Below, piece after piece: positions 9,679 to 17,681 of a stretch of DNA of 64,000 bases. Below the pieces are notes generated by a model, which did not search any database, was not told where the DNA came from, and worked only from the letters and a program-made list of their open reading frames with translations. Numbering within the stretch: the first letter of the stretch is position 1; each line of letters starts with the position of its first letter. The position numbers and the translations under genes were made by a program. Origin of the DNA: JAFCUW01 sp049897565 (lineage in GTDB: Bacteria > Pseudomonadota > Gammaproteobacteria > Burkholderiales > Burkholderiaceae_D); assembly GCF_049897565.1 (NCBI RefSeq), contig NZ_JAFCWM010000024.1:10727-74726 (forward strand). Reading direction: 5' to 3'.

Positions 9679-9749
9679 GCTCTCATCGGTAAGGCAATTT
9701 CCAGGGTCATTCCCTGCTCGTTTGCCAGGTGAACATGTCGACTTGGGTA
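9675..9749 (-). pseudogene. Histidine kinase C-terminal remnant
   Basis: The frame ending in TGA at 9677-9675, overlapping the regulator ATG as ATGA, reads about 25 residues ending LANEQGMTLEIALPMRA. This resembles the last beta strand of a HATPase domain in DesK-type kinases. It is closed upstream by a TGA inside the inverted repeat at 9751-9799. The overlap with the regulator is what an intact kinase-regulator pair would show, so nearly the whole kinase gene appears to have been deleted. The evidence is short and therefore moderate. Confidence 0.5.
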
Positions 9750-9750
9750 G

Positions 9751-9799
9751 TGTCATAGTCCCTCCGGTTCAAGATGAGCCGAGTCTAGGGACTATGACA
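9751..9799. repeat. Perfect 13-bp inverted repeat
   Basis: TGTCATAGTCCCT at 9751-9763 and AGGGACTATGACA at 9787-9799 are exact inverted copies, separated by 23 bases. The structure lies exactly where the kinase remnant begins and 49 bases beyond the stop of the metallo-hydrolase gene. There is no T-run. It could be a scar of a small mobile element, an operator, or a hairpin protecting the upstream mRNA. Confidence 0.7.
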
Positions 9800-9847
9800 T
9801 CACCGGACAAGAACCAAAGAGCATGACTTTCGCATTACAAATGTCAT

Positions 9848-10747
9848 TTATTGACCGCCAATGCGGTAAGTCTCGCCACGTTTCAGGTAGCTCACCTTGT
9901 TCGCAAGGCCAGCTTCGTTGACCGCCTTGTGGAAGTCGGTCAACGGCGACTCGAAGCGGTCGTAATCGTCGTAATGGATCGGGATGGCGCGCTGCGGAGC
10001 GATCAGCTGAAGCATGCGCAAGCGTTCCCTGGCGTCCATCGTCACCGTCACCACGCCCAGGACGCGCGTGCCGCCCAGGTGAAGCAGCGCCAGGTCGATG
10101 TCCGGGTAACGCTTGGGAATCTCGTCGATGTCGCCGTAGACCATCGTGTCGCCGCTGATATACATCCGGTAGGGTTTCGCCGCGGCGCGGCGCCACTCCA
10201 GCATCGTGCCCATCACGTCGGGCAGCAATGCAGCCACGGCCAGCGGTCCATGGCGCCCCGGCATCGCCGTCGCCGCCAGCGTCGTGTCGCCGTTGACGAT
10301 GTCGATCCGGCCCCATGTTGCCAGCCCCGTTGCGCGCTTGAAGCCGAGCTTGCGCAGGTGCTCCGCTGACGCTGCATTGTTCACGATCGGCAGGTTGCGG
10401 TCGAGCTTTTGCTGCACCAGTCGGTCGAAGTGATCTTCGTGAAAATGCGACTGGATCACCAGGTCGATCGGCGCCAGCGCTTCCAGGTTCATGGCCGGGT
10501 CGGTCAGGCGCGTGGCGGTCAGTCCGTAGCCGAGGTGTACCTTGTCACCTGGATCGGTCAGGATCGTGATGCCGCCGATCCGGATGATCACGGTGGCGGT
10601 GCCGACAAACTGAACCGAGTTGTCGGCCAGGTCTGCTGACGGTACGCTGGGCAGTTCCAGGCGTTGCGCCGGCGGTGCGGTCTGCGCCGCCGCGACACTC
10701 GCCGTCAGTACCAGCATCGCCATTGCCACACGCATCCATTTTTTCAT
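9848..10747 (-). CDS. Periplasmic metallo-beta-lactamase-fold hydrolase
   Basis: 299 residues with a signal peptide (MKKWMRVAMAMLVLTASVAAAQ). The metal-binding pattern of the UlaG-like branch of the fold is complete: HFHEDHFD (HxHxDH) near residue 99, a His in MPGRHG, the bridging Asp in ISGDT, and a final His in IPIHYDDYD. Members hydrolyse varied ester, phosphoester or lactone substrates; the substrate here is unknown. Export to the periplasm is inferred from the signal peptide. Its stop is followed by the inverted repeat at 9751-9799. It stands alone on its strand. Confidence 0.88.
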   Translation of the reverse strand: MKKWMRVAMAMLVLTASVAAAQTAPPAQRLELPSVPSADLADNSVQFVGTATVIIRIGGITILTDPGDKVHLGYGLTATRLTDPAMNLEALAPIDLVIQSHFHEDHFDRLVQQKLDRNLPIVNNAASAEHLRKLGFKRATGLATWGRIDIVNGDTTLAATAMPGRHGPLAVAALLPDVMGTMLEWRRAAAKPYRMYISGDTMVYGDIDEIPKRYPDIDLALLHLGGTRVLGVVTVTMDARERLRMLQLIAPQRAIPIHYDDYDRFESPLTDFHKAVNEAGLANKVSYLKRGETYRIGGQ

Positions 10748-10912
10748 GCCGGCCTCCCCGTTAACTAGCTTCCAGAAAGGCTAGCACAGGGGCCTGTTCA
10801 GCGCCCGTCGTCGGATCAATCGCGCCGAATCCTGGCGCGCCACGACTCCGTTGGCTTTCGGCGCACAGCACCATTCATGGTCTGCACGGGCACCAGCGCC
10901 TGGCGACGAAGG

Positions 10913-11302
10913 TTAGACGGCACTCACGCCAAACCAGATAAGCGCCGCCACCGCTGAAAGCGCGATCCAGCCCGGATGCCTTCCTTTGGTGCCAACGAGC
11001 ACAAGCAAAGCCCCGGCCAGATTAGCGAAGACCGCGGCGCTCAAGATAACGGCGCCCGGTGCGCCGTCAGGATCGAGCGCCAGCCTGAGCATCACGCCTG
11101 CGAAAGCCCAGCCAAATACAGTCGCCAGGTGCCAGGTTGCCCAGAGAATGCCGATGTGCCTGGCGCGAAGTGGCGGTGCCGCCATCGCTGGAACAAGTGC
11201 GCCTTTTCGCGCGTGGCGGAATATCAGCGCTTCGCCGAACACGGAGTGAACCAGGCCGATGGCGATGGCAAGCACGCCGGCAGCAAGAAGGATTGTTTGC
11301 AT
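10913..11302 (-). CDS. Small four-helix membrane protein
   Basis: The ATG at 11302 is preceded by a strong GGGAGAG ribosome site and gives 129 residues. Four hydrophobic segments are visible: TILLAAGVLAIAIGLVHSVF, a central helix with ILWATWHLATVFGWAFAGV, one with GAVILSAAVFANLAGALLVL, and a terminal WIALSAVAALIWFG. Conserved-looking His residues sit in the first two helices. I do not recognise a named family. It is the last gene of the P450 operon, about 27 bases after the frameshifted membrane gene, which suggests a role with those proteins. Confidence 0.75.
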   Translation of the reverse strand: MQTILLAAGVLAIAIGLVHSVFGEALIFRHARKGALVPAMAAPPLRARHIGILWATWHLATVFGWAFAGVMLRLALDPDGAPGAVILSAAVFANLAGALLVLVGTKGRHPGWIALSAVAALIWFGVSAV

Positions 11303-11328
11303 TGTCTCTCCCTGAACATGATGGTTGG

Positions 11329-11948
11329 CTATCGCTGCGGACGATAGGTGTTCTTGTACTGCTCGGGAACCTCGTACGGATAAATCCTGCCCATCAGTGC
11401 TGCGCATATCAAGGTCGATATCAGCACGCCGATGCAGACGAATAAGCCAACGACCCAAAGGCGCAGGCAAATCGTTGAACCGACGTACCAGGACAGGGCG
11501 CAGCCCAGATGAGCAAATAGCGCCAGGACTGCGAAGAAGTAATATGGCGCAAAAAATACGCGAACGGATAAACGTGAAGCCCTGCCGCGGCGTAGTGAAA
11601 ATTAGTATCGCGCCCGTACACCGCGCGGCCCATCAAGACTGCGGCAACGTGAATCCACAAAAACAGCGCCAGATAGGCGCCAGATCCGGCCTGGAGCAAT
11701 TCAATCAGGCCGGATCGCGTTTTGCGCCGCAGCCAAACCAGCCGCAGGCCGGTCGCGGCCTGCAGGCTGACACAAGCAAGAAGGAAGACTTCGATGACAG
11801 GCTCTCGATATACCAGTCGCAGCTGGTCCATCAGACGCTGGTAAGCGTCCAGGCTTGCCAGCGCCGCAAGGTGATTCGACAGGTGCGCCACAACGAAGAT
11901 CACCACGATGATCGCCGTGGTTCGATGAAATACGCGCAGCGTCGTCAT
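11329..11948 (-). pseudogene. Cytochrome-b-like membrane protein, frameshifted
   Basis: The ATG at 11948 overlaps the P450 stop as ATGA. The first frame reads TM segments with paired His (TTAIIVVIFVVAHLSNHLA; LALFLWIHVAAVLMG) and then YPFAYF. At the six-A run 11551-11556 the frame must shift. The other frame continues APYYFFAVLALFAHLGCALSW and further helices to IYPYEVPEQYKNTYRPQR, with stop at 11331-11329. One additional base in the run restores a protein of about 206 residues. Histidines in helices 1, 3 and 4 resemble the haem-ligating four-helix cytochrome b subunits of the SdhC type. That is inference from spacing only. It could be a mutation or a homopolymer read error. Confidence 0.72.
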
Positions 11949-13354
11949 GCGGGAAACGCCGACAGTGTCAGGCAAAGCGGCTGGCTTGGCCGCAAGGTGA
12001 TGTTAAACACGGGTTCGGGTGCGAATATTCCGACCGGTACCGTTACCGCAAAGCGCTGCAAGAACATCGCTGCAATGACGATCATCTCGGTCAACGCCAG
12101 ATGCTGCCCCAGGCACACGCGCGGGCCGGTGCCGAAAGGCATGAACGCGCCACGCGGAATGTCCGGTACGCCTTCGGAAAAGCGCTGCGGGCGAAACGCG
12201 AGCGGATCGGGAAACCATTTTGGATCGTGGTGCATCAGCTGCACAGGCACCATGAACATGGTGCGCTTCGGTAGCTGCCATCGACCGAGCGATATGCGCC
12301 CGACCGCGCGGCGGCTCATCAGCACGGGGACGGAGGGATACAGGCGCAGCGTTTCCTGCAGCGTCTGGGTCAGATAGCGAAGCTTGGGCAGGTCGTTCGC
12401 GGTTGGTACCCTGCCTTGCAAAGTGTCCTGGACTTCCCGCCGCGCCGCCGCTTGCGTATCAGCATTCGCGGCCAGGCACCACGTCCACCAGGTCAGCGTG
12501 GCTGCGGCGGTCTCATGCCCGGCAAGAAATGTCGTCATGCATTCATCCCGCACAGCTTTGAGCGGCCACGCCACAGGATCGTCACGGTGCAATATCAGCA
12601 GCCGGGTAAGCATATCCTCCGGCCAGTCTTGGGACGCCAGCCGCAGCCGCGCCTGGACGTAGCGGTCGATCATGCCGTTTAGCACCTTGATCCCCCGCCG
12701 CTTGGTTGCCTTCCATGGCATGCAGTCGGGCCAACTTGCCGGCCAGTACATTTCCGCATTCGCAGCGCGAGCCGTGTCGTGCACCGCCCGCTCGGCGATA
12801 CGAGCGTCTTCATCGATGTCGCTGGAAAACATCATGCGCACGATGACGTCCATGGCAAGCGAAGTCAGTGCGCTTTCCACGGGAAAGGTCTCGTCGTCGC
12901 CATGCCACTGCGAAAACGCCCTGGCAGCTGCGCTTGTTATTGCGGGAACAAATGATTGGACGGCTTTCGGAGAGAAAGTGGCGCCAAGCGCCTGGCGCTT
13001 GGACTTCCACAACTCGCCTTCGGTCGTCAGCACGCTGTGCCCGTGCAGCTGTGAAAATACCTGAACGCCGCGCTCCCAGCGAATCAACCGCTCGTGATGG
13101 TTGACCAGCAGGTCGCGCACGAGCTGCGGTTCGGATACGACGATTTGGCGCTCCGGCCAGATGCGCACATGCACGATATCGCCGTAGCGGCGCCGCCATT
13201 CGGCCACGGTGCCCAACAAATCTTTCGACATGCCGCGTAGCAGGCGCCAGCCAGTCAAACCGCTCGCCGGACCGGGTGGCCACGTTGCTGCCGCGGCTGG
13301 GGGATTGGTATCGACAGCGGCCTCGTATGGGCATTTGGATGGTGTTGGTTTCAT
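11945..13354 (-). CDS. Cytochrome P450
   Basis: 469 residues, a normal length for a soluble P450. The I-helix oxygen-activation motif AGHETAAATLTWW is near residue 275. The ExxR motif appears in ETLRLYPSVPVL. The haem loop FMPFGTGPRVCLGQHLA has its cysteine ligand near 413. The overall pattern (LRLYPSVPVLMSRRAVG, DPLAFRPQRF) is that of the CYP4/CYP102-like fatty-acid type clade, but the substrate is not known. No ferredoxin or reductase gene is nearby. It begins a three-gene operon with two membrane proteins and is divergent from the AraC-family regulator at 13443, which probably controls it. Confidence 0.94.
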   Translation of the reverse strand: MKPTPSKCPYEAAVDTNPPAAAATWPPGPASGLTGWRLLRGMSKDLLGTVAEWRRRYGDIVHVRIWPERQIVVSEPQLVRDLLVNHHERLIRWERGVQVFSQLHGHSVLTTEGELWKSKRQALGATFSPKAVQSFVPAITSAAARAFSQWHGDDETFPVESALTSLAMDVIVRMMFSSDIDEDARIAERAVHDTARAANAEMYWPASWPDCMPWKATKRRGIKVLNGMIDRYVQARLRLASQDWPEDMLTRLLILHRDDPVAWPLKAVRDECMTTFLAGHETAAATLTWWTWCLAANADTQAAARREVQDTLQGRVPTANDLPKLRYLTQTLQETLRLYPSVPVLMSRRAVGRISLGRWQLPKRTMFMVPVQLMHHDPKWFPDPLAFRPQRFSEGVPDIPRGAFMPFGTGPRVCLGQHLALTEMIVIAAMFLQRFAVTVPVGIFAPEPVFNITLRPSQPLCLTLSAFPA

Positions 13355-13442
13355 GCGGCCAGTATTGGATGCCGATTGGTCGCTGTCTTGAACCCAAACG
13401 ACATGACGAATTGAAAACTTTTACTTGCTATACTTGGACGCT

Positions 13443-14381
13443 ATGCTTTCTGACAACCCAACCTGCGCATCGCTTTGCCCTGATCCGCTCGAGCGGGCGC
13501 CTCGCGCATGCGCCAAGGGGAACGACGAATCAGGTGCGTGGTTGCGCTTGGCGCCGCCAGCATTGCAAGGGGTATTGGTTGCGCTGGTTGCCAGGGATAC
13601 GAAAGGACTTTCGTTAAACGATGCGCAGCGCCTGACGCATTTTCCCGCATCGCCGTTAGTGTCGATTTCGTGGTTTCAGGGCCCCGACGTTGGCCTGGTT
13701 GAGCGAGGTGAGCATGGCCCACGCTGGCGCCCGTTCGACGCCCAGGTCGTCATCGCCGGCAGTCAATCGCATCCAACGGCCACTTGGGCGCCGACCTCAG
13801 GGCGCGGCTATATGGCCTGCTTTACTGCGGACGCGGCGCAAGCACTGTTCGAGGTGGAGCTGGCTGCAATTCAGGACCGTTTTCTGCCGGTGAGCCAGGT
13901 GCTGGGCAGCAAATGGTCGCCGCTGTGGCAGGCGCTGACCGCCAGCGAAGATGCGGACGTGATGGCCGTGCTGACACGCCATCTTGCAGGGCCTTGGCAG
14001 GCGCTGCAAGGACGCACCTCGGCCGAGCCATCTTTGCGCCAGCTGGGACGCCATTGGGTCGAACGGCTGGCTTGGAAGGCCCAGGAGTGGCGGCGCCAGC
14101 AAAGTCCACGACACGTTGAGCGGCGCATCAAATCGTTCAGTGGCAGGTCGCTGCGCGAGTGGCAAGCCCTGGTCCGGACGGAGGGCTTGTTCTTCGCCGC
14201 GCGCGAACGCTACGAGAATGGCCAGCCGTTCGGTTGGGCGGCGCTGGCGCAAGACCAAGGATTTGCCGATCAGGCGCATATGAGCAGGGTGGCGAAACGC
14301 GTCACCGGCTTTTCACCTACCGGATTTGCCGACCGGTTTGCCGAAGACGAATCGTTCTGGCTGTATCGTTTATGGGTGTGA
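13443..14381 (+). CDS. AraC-family transcriptional regulator
   Basis: The ATG at 13443 gives 312 residues; an in-frame TTG at 13425 would add six. The C-terminal third is an AraC/XylS helix-turn-helix region: RIKSFSGRSLREWQALVR, then GWAALAQDQGFADQAHMSR and VTGFSPTGFADRF. The second helix-turn-helix has the usual GFADQAHMSRxxK signature. The N-terminal part matches the DUF6597-like sensing domain seen in many such regulators (SISWFQGPDVGLVE; QSHPTATWAPTSGRGYMACF). It is divergent from the P450 operon, 89 bases away, and most likely regulates it. It ends shortly before a bidirectional terminator. Confidence 0.88.
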   Translation: MLSDNPTCASLCPDPLERAPRACAKGNDESGAWLRLAPPALQGVLVALVARDTKGLSLNDAQRLTHFPASPLVSISWFQGPDVGLVERGEHGPRWRPFDAQVVIAGSQSHPTATWAPTSGRGYMACFTADAAQALFEVELAAIQDRFLPVSQVLGSKWSPLWQALTASEDADVMAVLTRHLAGPWQALQGRTSAEPSLRQLGRHWVERLAWKAQEWRRQQSPRHVERRIKSFSGRSLREWQALVRTEGLFFAARERYENGQPFGWAALAQDQGFADQAHMSRVAKRVTGFSPTGFADRFAEDESFWLYRLWV

Positions 14382-14434
14382 CGTCGGCGTCATTCCTGGC
14401 GGACGCGGTATCTTTGGTTTCCACTATGAGAAGG

Positions 14435-14466
14435 CGAAAAAAAAGCTCCCGTTTGGGAGCTTTTTT
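14435..14466. terminator. Bidirectional rho-independent terminator
   Basis: AAAAGCTCCC at 14441-14450, a GTTT loop, then GGGAGCTTTT from 14455, flanked by an A-run and a T-run. Read on either strand it gives a GC-rich stem followed by at least six U. It serves the tRNA-Ser transcript on the minus strand and the AraC gene on the plus strand. Confidence 0.9.
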
Positions 14467-14474
14467 CCTGCTAC

Positions 14475-14564
14475 TGGCGGAAAGGGTGAGATTCGAACTC
14501 ACGGTACGCCTAAACGTACGCCAGATTTCGAGTCTGGTGCATTCGGCCACTCTGCCACCTTTCC
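14475..14564 (-). tRNA. tRNA-Ser(CGA)
   Basis: On the minus strand the 5' acceptor strand GGAAAGG pairs with CCTTTCC, followed by discriminator G and an encoded CCA. The anticodon stem-loop is CCAGA-CTCGAAA-TCTGG, anticodon CGA, reading UCG. The long variable arm (CGTACGTTTAGGCGTACC region) is typical of serine tRNAs, and the T-loop is GTTCGAATC. Total length is 90 bases. It lies directly downstream of serS on the same strand. Confidence 0.96.
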
Positions 14565-14668
14565 TGATCCGGGCCTTGCTGTTCTCGCTTGCTGCTGCGA
14601 GGACAGAATTATAGCAAACCTGCCGAAAAACGGAAGAGCTTTTTTTAGGCAACTTTACACGCCCCTGG

Positions 14669-15982
14669 TCAGCCGTTCCGCGCGGTTGAGCCAGCTGGCG
14701 TCAACCGCTCCAGCCCGCCCATGTACGGCTGCAGCACCGCCGGAATCAGAACGCTGCCGTCGGCCTGCTGGTAGTTCTCCAGCACCGCCACCAGCGTGCG
14801 TCCCACTGCCAGGCCGGAGCCGTTGAGCGTATGCAGCAGTTCCGGCTTGCCCTGGGCGTTGCGAAAGCGCGCCTGCATGCGGCGCGCCTGGAACGCTTCG
14901 CAATTCGACAGCGACGAAATCTCGCGGTAGGTGTTCTGCGCCGGCAGCCACACTTCCAGGTCGTACGTCCTGGACGCGCCAAAGCCCATGTCGCCGGTGC
15001 ACAGCGACATCACGCGATACGGCAAGCCGAGGCCCTTGAGGATCGTTTCCGCGTGGCCGACCATTTCCTCCAGTACGTCGTACGACGTGTCGGGATGGAC
15101 AACCTGCACCAACTCCACTTTGTCGAACTGGTGCTGGCGGATCATGCCGCGCGTGTCGCGGCCGTAGCTGCCCGCTTCCGAACGGAAGCATGGCGTGTGC
15201 GCGGTCATCTTGATCGGCAAGTCATCGAACGCGACGATTGCATCGCGCACCATGTTCGTCAGCGTCACTTCCGACGTCGGGATCAGGTAGAACGTCTCGC
15301 CCTCGCCTTCGGCGCCGCCTTTTTTGACCGAGAACAGGTCCGCCTCGAATTTCGGCAGCTGGCCGGTGCCGCGCAGCGAATCGGCGTTGACCATGTAGGG
15401 CGTATAGCATTCGGTGTAGCCATGCTCGCCCGTGTGAATGTCGAGCATGTACTGGGCCAGCGCGCGGTGCATGCGGGCGATGCCGCCCTTCATCACGGAG
15501 AACCGCGAACCGGTCAGCTTGGTGGCAACTTCGAAATCGAGCCCGAGGCCGGCGCCGACGTCGACATGGTCCTTGACCTCGAAATCGAATACCGGCGGCG
15601 TGCCGACCTTGCGCACTTCGACGTTGCCGGTTTCGTCCTGTCCGGCCGGCACCGATGCGTGCGGCAGGTTGGGGACCGATTCCATGAAGGCGGCCAGCTT
15701 GGCCTGCACTTCCGACAGCGACGCTTCGTTCGCCTTGAGCTCGTCTCCCAGGCCGGCCACGTCGGCCATCACGCCGGCGGTGTCTTCGCCTTTACCCTTG
15801 AGCATGCCGATCTGCTTGGACAGCGCGTTGCGCTTGGCCTGCAAATCTTCGGTACGGGTCTGGATCGCCTTGCGTTCGGCTTCGAGGGCGTTGAACGCTG
15901 CCACGTCGAGGACGAATTTGCGGCTTGCCAGGCGGGCGGCGACATTGTCGATGTCTTTGCGGAGAAGCTGGATGTCTATCAT
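14669..15982 (-). CDS. serS: Seryl-tRNA synthetase
   Basis: 437 residues, matching the family. The N-terminal antiparallel coiled-coil arm (about 30-105, with LEAERKAIQTRTEDLQAKRN) binds the long variable arm of tRNA-Ser. The class II core follows. Motif 2 is FRSEAGSYGRDTRGMIRQHQF, and motif 3 is in GSGLAVGRTLVAVLENYQ. It charges tRNA-Ser with serine in the cytoplasm and also supplies Ser-tRNA for selenocysteine where used. The next gene on the strand is a tRNA-Ser, a suggestive pairing of enzyme and substrate. Confidence 0.97.
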   Translation of the reverse strand: MIDIQLLRKDIDNVAARLASRKFVLDVAAFNALEAERKAIQTRTEDLQAKRNALSKQIGMLKGKGEDTAGVMADVAGLGDELKANEASLSEVQAKLAAFMESVPNLPHASVPAGQDETGNVEVRKVGTPPVFDFEVKDHVDVGAGLGLDFEVATKLTGSRFSVMKGGIARMHRALAQYMLDIHTGEHGYTECYTPYMVNADSLRGTGQLPKFEADLFSVKKGGAEGEGETFYLIPTSEVTLTNMVRDAIVAFDDLPIKMTAHTPCFRSEAGSYGRDTRGMIRQHQFDKVELVQVVHPDTSYDVLEEMVGHAETILKGLGLPYRVMSLCTGDMGFGASRTYDLEVWLPAQNTYREISSLSNCEAFQARRMQARFRNAQGKPELLHTLNGSGLAVGRTLVAVLENYQQADGSVLIPAVLQPYMGGLERLTPAGSTARNG

Positions 15983-16106
15983 GATGGATTGCCGGTTTGT
16001 CGAGACCGCAATTGTACCAAGTCGACAGCCATTCTTAGCGAACTTTGGCGGGGAGCTCCCCAGCCGCGAGTCGCCGACGTTGCAATCACCTTGCGCATGC
16101 GCTCTG

Positions 16107-16313
16107 TTACGCGCCCAGCTTGGCTTTCTGTGCCGCGGTCAGGCGCTGGCCCTTGATGACGACGACTTGCATCGGTGCGTCGACGGTGACGGTGTGCGCG
16201 GCCACTGGCGCGGTGGCGATGCGGGCCGATTCATTGGCGGTGGCGTAGCTGGCGAACGTGGCGAGAACTGCTGCTGCGACGAAGGCTGCTTCGAAATTTT
16301 TCATGACTTTCAT
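16107..16313 (-). CDS. Small secreted protein, 68 aa
   Basis: The ATG at 16313 follows an AGGAG ribosome site by seven bases. The product has a signal peptide (VMKNFEAAFVAAAVLATFASYATA) and a mature part of about 43 residues ending VDAPMQVVVIKGQRLTAAQKAKLGA. The V-V-V-I-K-G-x-R-L-T motif near the end recurs in small exported proteins of Oxalobacteraceae as I recall, without an assigned function. The product probably lies in the periplasm or outside the cell. It is monocistronic. Confidence 0.75.
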   Translation of the reverse strand: MKVMKNFEAAFVAAAVLATFASYATANESARIATAPVAAHTVTVDAPMQVVVIKGQRLTAAQKAKLGA

Positions 16314-16626
16314 GGTGTGCTCCTGGTGGTGAAGTGGTTTGGTATGGTTGAACTTTAACGAGTCCGCCCTCCGTTCTCTACCGACTTGCGACGAACCGCA
16401 AGAAACGCGGGACAGTCTGCCGAAAAGGCGGCCTCGATGCAGGCTGCCAGACGTTCCAAACACCTCAAAAAAATGTGAAGGCCAAGCGGCATAACGAAAC
16501 ACTCGTTTTGGCTCAAAGAATAGCGAGAAAGCGAATAGAACCTTTGGGACATTGCGATTTATCCAAGTCAAATTGAGGCTTAAAGCACAACATTGTTCCT
16601 GCCAATCTAACAACCTGGGGGGAGTA
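16314..16626. other. Intergenic region before the accessory cluster
   Basis: This 313-base divergent spacer separates the small secreted protein (left) from the SGNH gene (right). It becomes clearly more AT-rich towards 16480-16620 and ends in a very strong GGGGGGAG ribosome site. No confident promoter hexamers, RNA gene or terminator could be assigned. Confidence 0.5.
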
Positions 16627-17670
16627 ATGAGGCAACTCTATGAATATCATCCGATCGTCGGCTATCGCTATATCCCTAATCTGCGAGCGCGAATACCGCA
16701 TGAAGGTGGCGGGTATCTGATGCAGGTGAATGAGCATGGATTTCGGTCCGACCAGCCGTTCGTGAAGGCCCGCACGCCGGGGCACCGACGGGTTCTGGTA
16801 TTTGGCGATTCGTTCACGGCAGGCAACGCCGTGATGAATCGCCAACGCTATACGGAACTGTTGGAGACGCGCCTTGGATCAGCGGGTGCAGCGCCGGTCG
16901 ACATCTATAATTTCGGGCTGTCCTCGACGGGAACCGACCAGCAATACCTGATCTGGCGTGAGTTTGCCAAAGGCATTGAACACGACTTGGTCGTCATCGC
17001 GGTGTTCGTTGAAAATATCCGGCGTGTTGTTGCGCAGTTTCGTCTCCATCATGACGAACACGGCCGCGAACGCGTCTACGCCAAACCCTATTACGAACTA
17101 GACGACGGTCGATTGAACCTGCGACAAGTCCCGCCGCGGCGCGAACCCTACGAGGATCACGAGTTAAGCGCCGCCCAGCGCGCCGCCGTTGACCAGGGTG
17201 GGCGTTTCTTGAACTTGCGCAGGCTGGCCGCCGCGCTTGGGATACGTGAAATGGTTCAGAAGGTATCGAAATACCAGCCGGTGCCACATTACGATTCGCC
17301 ATCCACACCATCTTGGCAGCTGATGCGTGCCATTCTCGCGCAATGGGTCGGCGCGATCGATAAGCCGGTGCTGCTGATGCCGCTGCCGCTACCCCAGCAC
17401 CTCGACCAGACTTGCGATGCGTCCGCCTACCAGGCTCGCTTTACCGAGCTTTCCGACGAGCTCGGATGCTACCTCCACGATCCGCTGCCCGACTTGCTCA
17501 ACATCGAACCCGCGGAACGGCGGCGCCTGCGCTGGCCAAAAGACATCCACTTCACGCCGACTGGACACGCAGCGCTAGCGCAGTCGCTTGAAACGCCGAT
17601 GGCCCGGATCCTTGCGCATTTGCCGATCATGCGCGACACGCACGCGGCCGCGATACCAGCGATTGACTAA
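16627..17670 (+). CDS. SGNH/GDSL-type hydrolase
   Basis: The ATG at 16627 directly follows GGGGGGAGTA and gives 347 residues. SGNH blocks are visible: LVFGDSFTAGN with the nucleophile Ser (near residue 64), GLSSTGTDQQY (block II Gly), and the C-terminal DIHFTPTGH with the catalytic Asp and His. There is no signal peptide, so it is probably cytoplasmic. In exopolysaccharide and nodulation-like loci such enzymes add or remove acyl groups on sugars or on carrier-bound intermediates. It begins a run of plus-strand genes with a carbamoyltransferase 11 bases later, so a shared substrate is likely. The true substrate is unknown. Confidence 0.8.
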   Translation: MRQLYEYHPIVGYRYIPNLRARIPHEGGGYLMQVNEHGFRSDQPFVKARTPGHRRVLVFGDSFTAGNAVMNRQRYTELLETRLGSAGAAPVDIYNFGLSSTGTDQQYLIWREFAKGIEHDLVVIAVFVENIRRVVAQFRLHHDEHGRERVYAKPYYELDDGRLNLRQVPPRREPYEDHELSAAQRAAVDQGGRFLNLRRLAAALGIREMVQKVSKYQPVPHYDSPSTPSWQLMRAILAQWVGAIDKPVLLMPLPLPQHLDQTCDASAYQARFTELSDELGCYLHDPLPDLLNIEPAERRRLRWPKDIHFTPTGHAALAQSLETPMARILAHLPIMRDTHAAAIPAID

Positions 17671-17681
17671 AGGGGATGACA

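Noticed and set aside
13411..13442. Sigma-70 promoter TTGAAA..TATACT before the AraC gene
   Set aside because: The spacer is only 12 bases, too short for a standard promoter.
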